From: Bacteroidota bacterium
GTDB lineage: Bacteria > Bacteroidota > Bacteroidia > Chitinophagales > Chitinophagaceae
Direction: 5' to 3'
Length of the DNA stretch: 64,000 bases
Assembly (NCBI GenBank): GCA_018267925.1
Contig: JAFDXO010000195.1
Location: 124,001-188,000, forward strand
Below the pieces are notes generated by a model. That model did not search any database, was not told where the DNA came from, and was given only the letters and a program-made list of their open reading frames with translations. The first letter of the stretch is position 1, and every line of letters starts with the position of its first letter. The position numbers and the translations under genes were made by a program. Of this stretch, positions 36,801-43,742 are shown in pieces.

Positions 36801-37208
36801 TTATGGTTGTATTAGGAGTTGTTTACCATTAAAAGACACTTTTGCATCTCCACAATCACCACAAGCACTTAGTACAGATCCCATAGTAAGCCCACAAGTG
36901 GAGCCGTTGCCGGGACCTAAGACATATACACAAACATTAGCGCAATTGGGATCGTTCCAACACACTTTGTATATCGTAGAGACAGCACTACTCGAGGGGC
37001 AGTCAGGAATGTACTGGTAGGGAGGGGGATTATTAGGTGTCAATTTATATGGTCCGTATGTAATACCCACACTGCATAAATCATAGCAATAGGCTGTAAC
37101 CTCAACCTCACAATCAGTTTTATTTATTGCGACAACCTTTCCCGACTGGGCTTTGCCTTTTGTAATACAAGCGGCAGCTATCAGCAGCATTAAAAATATT
37201 CTTTTCAT
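36801..37208 (-). CDS. Small cysteine-rich secreted protein (copy A)
   Basis: A 135-residue exported protein with a signal peptide to about residue 20 (ITKGKA). The mature ~115 residues hold ten cysteines (DCEV, YCYDLC, DCPSS, VCWNDPNCANVC, TCGL, ACGDCGD), an even number that fits five disulfides in the periplasm or outside the cell. The C-terminus AKVSFNGKQLLIQP is identical in the paralogue. No named family recognised; no sorting domain. It is the first gene of a two-gene unit with the large T9SS protein 110 bp downstream, so the two are probably co-expressed and may interact (inference). Confidence 0.75.
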   Translation of the reverse strand: MKRIFLMLLIAAACITKGKAQSGKVVAINKTDCEVEVTAYCYDLCSVGITYGPYKLTPNNPPPYQYIPDCPSSSAVSTIYKVCWNDPNCANVCVYVLGPGNGSTCGLTMGSVLSACGDCGDAKVSFNGKQLLIQP

Positions 37209-37322
37209 TTTCTATGGTGTTTAAAGGTAGAAAAAAGATACTTTCAGTAAAGCTACACAACAAAATATAATTTGTCAATAGCCTCGTGTTTTGATTGCTG
37301 TATCAACTTGTTTAAACATAGT

Positions 37323-39290
37323 TTATTCTTTCACAAATTTAAACACCCTGCCTGAAGTCCTTAATAAGTAAACCCCAGGGCTTAATGCTTCGACATTGAT
37401 ATATTCTTTATTGTTCTTTTCCCGAATTAATATTTTGCCGGCAAGGTCTGTAACAGTTCTTTCGCCATTGCCATGAACCTTGATATACAACCTATTCTTT
37501 ACGGGATTGGGATAGATGGCATCCGTTGTCAATGGCTTCATATCTTCCACGCCTGTTAAGCTTACGGAAACGTTTTGACAGAAGGTGTTGCCACCGCATC
37601 CGTTGACAACAGTTACACAAGCCGGATAGGTGCCGGAAGCGACATAAGTATGTTGCGGATTGGCACCGGAAACAACGGGGCTACCATCGCCAAAATCCCA
37701 ATGGATGGATGCGTATGGCGTGCTGCCACTGTAGTTGAACTGGCAAGTGTTGAGCGATCCGGGCGTAAAGGTGAACGCAGGCTGTGGTAGGTTGCAATTA
37801 CAGTTTGCATTCTTATATTTGGCGATAAAGGTGCTATTATAATTATTACCTGCGGGAATAGAGGAAAAGGTATCTGCCCCAAAACTCATGAACCCGTTGA
37901 AGTATCCTCCTAAAAAAAGATTATTATTTTTGTCAACAGAAATTATTTGAGGGTAAAAATTAGTAGTTGAAGAGGCCAAGGTATCTAAATTTATAACAAT
38001 ACCATTAAGGGCATCTATTCGTACGATATAGCCTCGGTTAGTCCCCAACATCGGTTTACTCAATGTTTTATGCCCCCAAACAAGCGTATCAGAATAATTA
38101 CCGGCTATTATTATCAAATTATTCGACTGATCTAAGTTTGTGCCGCTAACATCCCAGCCGCTTTTTGCATATCTTGACCATACCAAACTACCGGTAGAAT
38201 CTAATGCCATCAGGTGAATAGCCTGACGGTAGCCTAAGGCATTCGTAGTCGTTGAACCGCAGAAGACCGTACCGGTATCACTTGTCATGGACAAATAGAC
38301 CATTCCTCCCGTTTTGCTAATTGTAGGGCTGAATACATAGCTGGTGCTACTCGGAGATGCCTGTCGCACCCACAAAGCATAGCCCTGTGAGTTGAAAGCC
38401 GCCACAGTTGCAACGGCACCGGTGGCAGATACAGGCAACACAAGAAGCGTATTTCCAATGGCGACATAGCCGTCTATCTGCTTAACACTGGTAGATAAAT
38501 AAAACCTGCCGGTGGTAGGTTCTTGCCGACAAACCATATCCCCAAACCCCGTATTGGCAGCAGCAGGAGCACTGATGGCAAGCGGAATGGTTGCCTGCCA
38601 ACTGCCTGCCGCATTGTAGCGAACAGCATAGTATTTTCGGGTATTGATGTTGAACGCACCACCGTCATACACACCCACATCCAGCAATCCAAACCAATAT
38701 ATTTCACCGTTTGGACTAACAGATATATTGTATAACTTATTACTGTTCTGAAATGGGGTCGTAGATGATTTAATCCATTGCATTTGTCCTAAGCTGTTGT
38801 ACTTCATTAAGTAGAGTACCTTGTTTCCGTTTGAGATATTGATGGTTGTGTCTGTATCCCAATAAATCTTTCCCGTATTGTTAGCAGTAAGAGCAGCTGT
38901 ATAGCCAATAATATAAACCCCTTCCATTGAATCCGTTGCCAACTCCAAGGGGATATTACTAATCTGGGTGTTGTTGCTACTAAATTTTTTCATCCATCGG
39001 AACCCCCCATCACAATCCCAACTTACTAATACGTACCGAGCATAGATGTCAGTATTACTGTGTCCATCAATATCCATGATGCCGGCATTGCTGTTTCTAC
39101 TGATAATTGCGTAACTATTTCCATGCTTATCCGTAGTGAGGCTCTGGATATAACCAGAACTCCCGTAGCTGGACATCGTTTCGTATATTCTTTTTGCCCA
39201 ATATGGTGTATTGGTTTGCGCCGGTAAGTCAAAGGTGTGCAGTAGCAGGAGGAATCCTATGGTTATGCGGAAAAAATATGGGTATTTCAT
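37323..39290 (-). CDS. T9SS-sorted PKD-domain secreted protein (copy B)
   Basis: A 655-residue paralogue of the 34729 protein with the same order: signal peptide (DLPAQ), SBBP-like repeat region, one PKD domain and a type A T9SS sorting domain. Identical or near-identical blocks are the N-terminus MKYPYFFRITIGFLLLLHTF, the WFGLLDVGVYDGG segment near residue 200, TSDTGTVFCGSTTTNALGY, LGGYFNGFMSFGADTFSS, and the PKD plus sorting domains. The stretches between differ widely, for example the FGDMVCRQEPTTGRF region against LALTSFQQDPATGRF. The ATG at 39290 is used for the same reason as in copy A. Confidence 0.85.
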   Translation of the reverse strand: MKYPYFFRITIGFLLLLHTFDLPAQTNTPYWAKRIYETMSSYGSSGYIQSLTTDKHGNSYAIISRNSNAGIMDIDGHSNTDIYARYVLVSWDCDGGFRWMKKFSSNNTQISNIPLELATDSMEGVYIIGYTAALTANNTGKIYWDTDTTINISNGNKVLYLMKYNSLGQMQWIKSSTTPFQNSNKLYNISVSPNGEIYWFGLLDVGVYDGGAFNINTRKYYAVRYNAAGSWQATIPLAISAPAAANTGFGDMVCRQEPTTGRFYLSTSVKQIDGYVAIGNTLLVLPVSATGAVATVAAFNSQGYALWVRQASPSSTSYVFSPTISKTGGMVYLSMTSDTGTVFCGSTTTNALGYRQAIHLMALDSTGSLVWSRYAKSGWDVSGTNLDQSNNLIIIAGNYSDTLVWGHKTLSKPMLGTNRGYIVRIDALNGIVINLDTLASSTTNFYPQIISVDKNNNLFLGGYFNGFMSFGADTFSSIPAGNNYNSTFIAKYKNANCNCNLPQPAFTFTPGSLNTCQFNYSGSTPYASIHWDFGDGSPVVSGANPQHTYVASGTYPACVTVVNGCGGNTFCQNVSVSLTGVEDMKPLTTDAIYPNPVKNRLYIKVHGNGERTVTDLAGKILIREKNNKEYINVEALSPGVYLLRTSGRVFKFVKE

Positions 39291-39400
39291 CTGAAAAAGT
39301 TTAGTTATTGTTATATAAATAGATGATATGCCAAGAATACAAGCCCCAAGCAAACAGGCGCAATGACCCGTACTAAGATTGGATGCTTGGAGAGTTTTAG

Positions 39401-39802
39401 TTATGGTTGTATTAGGAGTTGTTTACCATTAAAAGATACTTTTGCATCTCTACAATCTCCACAAGCATTTAACATACTACCAATCGTTTGTCCGCAAGTA
39501 GAGCCGTTGCCAGGACCTAAGATATATACACAAACATTAGCACAATTTGGGTCGTTCCAACACACTTTGTATAACGTAGAGATTGCACTACTTTGGGGGC
39601 AATCAGGAATAATTTGATTACCTCCGCTTGGAGCCAAAACATAAGGTCCGTATGTAATACCCAGGCTGCATAAGTCATAGCAATAGGCTGTAACCACAAC
39701 CTCACAATCAGTTTTATTTATTGCGACAACCTTTCCCGACTGGGCTTTGCCTTTTGTAATGCAAGCGGCGACTATCAGCAGCAGTAAAAATATTCTTTTC
39801 AT
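39401..39802 (-). CDS. Small cysteine-rich secreted protein (copy B)
   Basis: A 133-residue paralogue of the 36801 protein: same signal peptide (CITKGKAQ) and the same ten mature cysteines. It differs mainly in the loop after YGPY (VLAPSGGNQI against KLTPNNPPPY), where it is two residues shorter. This 6-bp shortening is exactly offset by 6 bp gained in the large gene of the same copy. It is the first gene of the four-gene minus-strand array. Its upstream region (39803-39876) is shared with the other copy. Confidence 0.75.
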   Translation of the reverse strand: MKRIFLLLLIVAACITKGKAQSGKVVAINKTDCEVVVTAYCYDLCSLGITYGPYVLAPSGGNQIIPDCPQSSAISTLYKVCWNDPNCANVCVYILGPGNGSTCGQTIGSMLNACGDCRDAKVSFNGKQLLIQP

Positions 39803-40153
39803 TTTCTATGGTGTTTAAAGGTGGGAAAAGATAATTTAGTAAAGCTACACAACAAAATTCAATTTGTCAATAACCTTTATTTTAAAGCCTTGCCGACACT
39901 ATGCTTTTTTTAATTTAGTGTCGGCAAACCTGTTTTCCCGCAGCCCATGCAGATAAGGGCAGGTCACTAATTGCCTACTTGCGGTTCATTCAAAGCTTGG
40001 TTTGTTGAATTTTTTCAGCTATCTCTTCTTTGATTCCTTATTTGCTGTAACACCTTTGCCTTGACTACAAAGCCCTCTTTTCTTTTGTTACGCTCAAAAA
40101 AAATCTGAATAACATACCAAACAGGCTATAACCCTTTATAGATATTCTTTCAG
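39803..40153. other. Intergenic region between kbl and the duplicated cassette
   Basis: This 351-bp gap contains the conserved cassette upstream region (to 39876) and a perfect 12-bp inverted repeat (39890-39927). About 220 bp of sequence with no recognised gene follow. A ~30-codon open stretch on the minus strand near 40050-40130 is too short and unlike any family I know. Confidence 0.45.
39890..39927. repeat. Perfect 12-bp inverted repeat (hairpin)
   Basis: TTGCCGACACTA at 39890-39901 is the exact reverse complement of TAGTGTCGGCAA at 39916-39927; the 14-base loop contains a seven-T run. It lies downstream of kbl and upstream of the cassette on the minus strand, and could be the kbl terminator, but the bases after the stem are not T-rich. 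Confidence 0.6.
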
Positions 40154-41344
40154 TTATTTCAAAACACCAATTTCATGCCCCACCTTTGTAAAGGCAGCAA
40201 TAGCATGATCTAAATGTGCGCGGCTGTGTGCTGCTGAAATTTGAACCCTGATGCGGGCTTGCCCTTTTGCAACAACAGGATAGAAAAAGCCAATGACATA
40301 CACCCCTTCGGTCAATAACTTCGATGCCATTTGTTGAGCCACAACGGCATCATACAACATGATGGGTGTGATGGGGTGTGTACCGGGTTTGATATCAAAA
40401 CCCGCTTCGGTCATCTTGCTTCGGAAATAGATGGTGTTTTCTTCCAGCTTATCACGAAGCTCTGTAGTTTCGCTCAACCTATCAAGCACAGCAATCGAAG
40501 CACCCACAACGGATGGAGCAACAGTATTTGAAAAAAGATACGGACGACTTCGTTGGCGAAGCATTTCAATGACCTCTTTTTTTCCGCTGGTAAATCCACC
40601 CGATGCACCACCTAAAGCCTTTCCTAAGGTTCCTGTAATAATATCTATCCGATCCATGACGCCACATAGCTCATGCACTCCACGTCCGGTTTTTCCCATA
40701 AATCCAGAGGAATGGCTTTCATCAATCATGACAATGGCATCATATTTATCAGCGAGGTCGCAAATCTTGTCAAGCTGGGCAATGGTGCCATCCATTGAAA
40801 AGACACTATCGGTAACGATAAATCTTGTTCGAGCATCTTTAAAAGATTGAAGTTGTGCTTCAAGGTCTGCCATATCATTGTGGCGATAACGGGCTCGTTT
40901 ACTTTTGCAAAGACGTACACCATCAATGATAGATGCATGATTTAGTTCATCAGAAATGATGACATCATCTTCGCCAAGCAAAGGTTCAAAAACACCGCCA
41001 TTGGCATCAAAGCAGGCAACATAAAGAATGGTATCTTCTGTTCCTAAAAACTTAGAAAGCTTGTCTTCAAGCTGTTTGTGAATATCTTGTGTGCCGCAAA
41101 TAAAGCGTACGGAACTCATACCATAGCCCCGTTCGTCAATTGATTTTTTAGCAGCATTCAGCACTTTAGAATCAGAAGAAAGTCCCAAATAATTATTAGC
41201 ACAAAAGTTCAAAACTTTTTTTCCGTTTACTAATATTTCTGCACCTTGTTCAGATTCAATGATTCGTTCTTTTTTAAGCAAACCGGCTGATTCAATTTCC
41301 TGAAGTTCTTGTTGCAAACGGCTATAAAAAGTTGTGCTGGACAT
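40154..41344 (-). CDS. kbl: Glycine C-acetyltransferase (2-amino-3-ketobutyrate CoA ligase)
   Basis: A 396-residue PLP enzyme of the alpha-oxoamine synthase family. It joins glycine and acetyl-CoA, or in the catabolic direction cleaves 2-amino-3-oxobutyrate from threonine. Motifs: [13 protein letters not shown] near residue 47, [17 protein letters not shown], the PLP-binding [15 protein letters not shown], the Schiff-base lysine in [14 protein letters not shown], and the C-terminal [22 protein letters not shown]. Length and motifs fit Kbl better than BioF or serine palmitoyltransferase, but those relatives cannot be fully excluded. Threonine dehydrogenase is not adjacent. A TAATTTGCAC element lies 16 bp upstream. 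Confidence 0.88.
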   Translation of the reverse strand: MSSTTFYSRLQQELQEIESAGLLKKERIIESEQGAEILVNGKKVLNFCANNYLGLSSDSKVLNAAKKSIDERGYGMSSVRFICGTQDIHKQLEDKLSKFLGTEDTILYVACFDANGGVFEPLLGEDDVIISDELNHASIIDGVRLCKSKRARYRHNDMADLEAQLQSFKDARTRFIVTDSVFSMDGTIAQLDKICDLADKYDAIVMIDESHSSGFMGKTGRGVHELCGVMDRIDIITGTLGKALGGASGGFTSGKKEVIEMLRQRSRPYLFSNTVAPSVVGASIAVLDRLSETTELRDKLEENTIYFRSKMTEAGFDIKPGTHPITPIMLYDAVVAQQMASKLLTEGVYVIGFFYPVVAKGQARIRVQISAAHSRAHLDHAIAAFTKVGHEIGVLK

Positions 41345-41359
41345 GTGCTAAATTTTGGG

Positions 41360-41369
41360 GTGCAAATTA
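41360..41369 (-). promoter_or_regulatory. TAATTTGCAC element upstream of kbl
   Basis: The same 10-mer occurs upstream of the ABC-F gene (18773-18782) and the solute-binding lipoprotein gene (60642-60651). It resembles the -7 consensus with one base fewer in the spacer. Confidence 0.4.
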
Positions 41370-41507
41370 ATGACAAGTATTGGCTTTGAGAAACCACCAT
41401 TTTGTGTATTGTCAACCTAAAAAATAATTTTTCTTTTGTGCTATATTTAAGCGTACTTCTTCAGCCAATTGAAAGCACCCTCGTATCTTGCGAATTATTC
41501 TTGCGAA

Positions 41508-42218
41508 GTGAGAAGTCAATACATTCTTTTATGGTGTCTATTTATTTCCGTAGCAGGTCAGGCTCAAATATTGCGGGGAAGGGTGTTAGACGGCGACAAT
41601 AAGAAACCCTTACCAACCGTGTCTGTATATAATGCTAAGACCCAACAATATGTATTTACCAATGCTTTGGGCTATTTTTCTTTAGAGGCAAAACCGGGAG
41701 ACTTAATTAGCTTTAGCCTAAGCGGTTATCGGATTCAAACAAAATCTGTAGCCGAGCTGAATGCGGAAATGTTTATTGATTTATTCAAGCTTAGTTATGT
41801 GTTGGACGAATTTGTATATCGTCCTAAATATTCTGCCTATCAATTAGACTCTATGGAGCGGAAAAGTACCTATGCCAATGCGCTTTCTCAACGCCGAACC
41901 GGAAACATCATGTCGCCTGTTACCTTTTTAGCAGAAAGGCTTTCAAAAACCAGCAAGCAGCGGTATCGCTTTCAAAAAAACTTCAACTACTGGGAAAGTG
42001 AAAAGTTTATTGAGTCGCGCTATTCGCCGGCTATGGTAAAACAACTAACATCACTTCGAGGTGATACAGTGGCTTATTTTATGAATGCAAACCCCATGCC
42101 TTATGATTTTGCTCGCGCCGCTTCAGACCTCGAAATAAAAATGTGGATTCGAGAACATTTTAAAGTATGGATCAAAAACCCTCAATATCCTCAATTAGAC
42201 TCAGTAGCAAAACATTAA
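41508..42218 (+). CDS. Secreted CarboxypepD_reg-like protein, paralogue of the 29656 gene
   Basis: A ~236-residue exported protein. No ATG is available before the signal peptide: either the TTG at 41469 or, preferred here, the GTG at 41508 (VRSQYILLWCLFISVAGQAQ) serves as start. After the signal peptide comes a CarboxypepD_reg-like beta-sandwich (ILRGRVLDGDNKKPLPTVSV, GYFSLEAKPGDLISFSLSGY). A helical C-terminal half follows with FQKNFNYWESEKFI, YSPAMVKQLTSLRGDT and a final IREHFKVWIKN. It shares FQKxxNYWExxKx and LTxLxGD with the 29656 protein. Function unknown. It may be co-transcribed with the oxidoreductase 25 bp downstream. Confidence 0.7.
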   Translation: MRSQYILLWCLFISVAGQAQILRGRVLDGDNKKPLPTVSVYNAKTQQYVFTNALGYFSLEAKPGDLISFSLSGYRIQTKSVAELNAEMFIDLFKLSYVLDEFVYRPKYSAYQLDSMERKSTYANALSQRRTGNIMSPVTFLAERLSKTSKQRYRFQKNFNYWESEKFIESRYSPAMVKQLTSLRGDTVAYFMNANPMPYDFARAASDLEIKMWIREHFKVWIKNPQYPQLDSVAKH

Positions 42219-42243
42219 GATTGCTTTTGGTTAACTTGCACAG

Positions 42244-42960
42244 ATGATTCCCGCTTGGCAAAATGGAGTAGTAGAAAGAATTGAGCAAACGACATACAAT
42301 ACTCGTCGCTATTGGATTCGGTTGCAAAACTCCAATGCTTTTTCATTCAAACCCGGACAATTTGTAACCTTAGATTTACCGATACACGAACAACGAAACA
42401 AACGCTGGCGTAGTTACAGCATTGCATCCGCCCCCGATAACTCAAATCTGATTGAACTAATTATTGTGTTGGTAGAAAATGGGGCAGGTTCCGGCTATTT
42501 GTTTCATGAGGTTTCAGAAGGAACCAACCTCACTTTGCGCGGACCGCAAGGCGTGTTTACACTTCCTGATCCGATTGAAAAGGATTTATTTTTTATTTGC
42601 ACCGGTACCGGTATAGCTCCTTTTCGGAGTATGCTGCTCCATATTCTGAACCAAAAAATAGCACACCAAAATATCCACTTAATTTTTGGGACGCGCACTC
42701 AGCAAGACCTTTTGTATGCTGACGAGATGAGGCAATTGATGCAGCAAACAGAAAATTTATTTTACCACCCCACCCTATCTCGTGAGCATTGGGCCGGGCA
42801 TCAAGGTTATGTTCATTCCGTTTATGAAGCCCTTTGCACCAATAGACCGCCGGCTCAATTTCTTTTGTGTGGTTGGCGAAATATGATAGATGAAGCGAAG
42901 GAACGCATCTTAAAAATGGGCTATGACAAAAAAGACATACTACTCGAATTGTACGGATAG
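42244..42960 (+). CDS. Ferredoxin-NADP reductase-like FAD oxidoreductase
   Basis: A 238-residue FNR-family flavoprotein with an FAD-binding beta-barrel (about 1-100) and a NAD(P)-binding domain (about 105-238). The FAD motif is RWRSYSIASAP near residue 57; the NAD(P) loop is FICTGTGIAPFRSML near residue 120; the C-terminal LCGWRNMIDEAKERIL follows. It would move electrons between NAD(P)H and a ferredoxin, flavodoxin or oxygenase. No iron-sulphur domain is fused and no partner is adjacent. The final Gly instead of a C-terminal aromatic residue resembles the bacterial subclass of short FNR. Confidence 0.85.
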   Translation: MIPAWQNGVVERIEQTTYNTRRYWIRLQNSNAFSFKPGQFVTLDLPIHEQRNKRWRSYSIASAPDNSNLIELIIVLVENGAGSGYLFHEVSEGTNLTLRGPQGVFTLPDPIEKDLFFICTGTGIAPFRSMLLHILNQKIAHQNIHLIFGTRTQQDLLYADEMRQLMQQTENLFYHPTLSREHWAGHQGYVHSVYEALCTNRPPAQFLLCGWRNMIDEAKERILKMGYDKKDILLELYG

Positions 42961-43015
42961 TATTCAATAGTAAAAATCCGTTGCTTGAATTCAACCTTCA
43001 ACGGATTGAAATCGC

Positions 43016-43660
43016 CTATTTATTTGTATTAAACTCTTCCAACAGCACCTCAAGCTCTGAAAGCATCATGGCTGTGGCTCCCCAAATGATCAAATTGTTC
43101 GTGGTTCGATAAGCGTTTACAGATCGGCTAAAGCTCGCATCGGCAGCAGAAGTAACTCGTGCAATGGTTTTATGTTCCTTATCTAATAATTCTTTTAAAG
43201 GCCATTCAATGGGATAATCCACCTCTTCATGGCTGATATTGAATTGAGGCTCTACTTCAGAAAAAGCTAAGAAAGGATGAACTAAAAAATTACTGACGGG
43301 AATATATAATTCTGTAAGCGCACCAATAATAGTGACTTTGGATGAAACAATGCCTACTTCTTCTTGTGCTTCTCGTAAGGCTGTAGCCCGTAAATCGGCA
43401 TCAAAGGGCTCTTGCCTGCCGCCCGGAAAACTGATTTGCCCACTATGGGCATGTCCGTCTTCTACTCGCTTAATTAATAGCACATTCAGTTCTCCATTTT
43501 TTGGAAACAATAAGCTCAAAACTGCACTGGAGCGAACATCGGCGGGAATCTTTTGTGGATATTCCCGGACTGATGCGAACATCCTTTGGTGCGCATCCTT
43601 TCCCGGTAAGGTCTGTTTCAATCTTAAAAAAAGCCACTGAGATAATGCTTGTAAGTCCAT
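43016..43660 (-). CDS. NUDIX hydrolase (CoA pyrophosphatase type)
   Basis: A 214-residue NUDIX protein. The NUDIX box, GGRQEPFDADLRATALREAQEEVGI, is near residues 90-114 (written here in pieces: GGRQEPF, then REAQEEVG) and is preceded by GQISFPGG, the hallmark of the CoA-diphosphohydrolase (NudL/YeaB) group. Members cleave CoA and CoA derivatives to 3',5'-ADP and phosphopantetheine, but substrate varies. The C-terminal LIIWGATAMMLSELEVLL is typical of this group. Minus strand, close to comEC. Confidence 0.85.
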   Translation of the reverse strand: MDLQALSQWLFLRLKQTLPGKDAHQRMFASVREYPQKIPADVRSSAVLSLLFPKNGELNVLLIKRVEDGHAHSGQISFPGGRQEPFDADLRATALREAQEEVGIVSSKVTIIGALTELYIPVSNFLVHPFLAFSEVEPQFNISHEEVDYPIEWPLKELLDKEHKTIARVTSAADASFSRSVNAYRTTNNLIIWGATAMMLSELEVLLEEFNTNK

Positions 43661-43742
43661 TTTATCTGAAAATTAAGCAAGATTCTTTTTAAATTGACTA
43701 CCATATCACACACCGAACTTTTAATCAGAAAATCATCAATAT

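Larger units (their letters stand above)
34728..37284 (-). repeat. Tandem duplication, copy 2 (downstream copy) of a two-gene cassette
   Basis: This segment aligns without net length change to 37322-39876. The span from the large gene's stop to the small gene's start is exactly 2480 bp in both (34729-37208 and 37323-39802). The left boundary is the shared TTTATTCTTTCAC at 34728, and the right end is about 75 bp upstream of the small gene, after TAATTTGTCAATAGCCT. Each copy carries its own upstream region, one small Cys-rich gene and one large T9SS gene. Confidence 0.85.
37322..39876 (-). repeat. Tandem duplication, copy 1 (upstream copy) of the two-gene cassette
   Basis: Direct-repeat partner of 34728-37284. 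Both ends match: TTTATTCTTTCAC at 37322 and TTGTCAATAACCT at the right edge. Only ~37 bp separate the copies, which points to one tandem duplication event followed by divergence. Internal identity is uneven: some blocks are almost unchanged and others are hardly alignable. Confidence 0.85.

Noticed and set aside
40050..40130. Short minus-strand open stretch in the kbl-cassette gap
   Set aside because: About 30 codons without a start context or recognised family.
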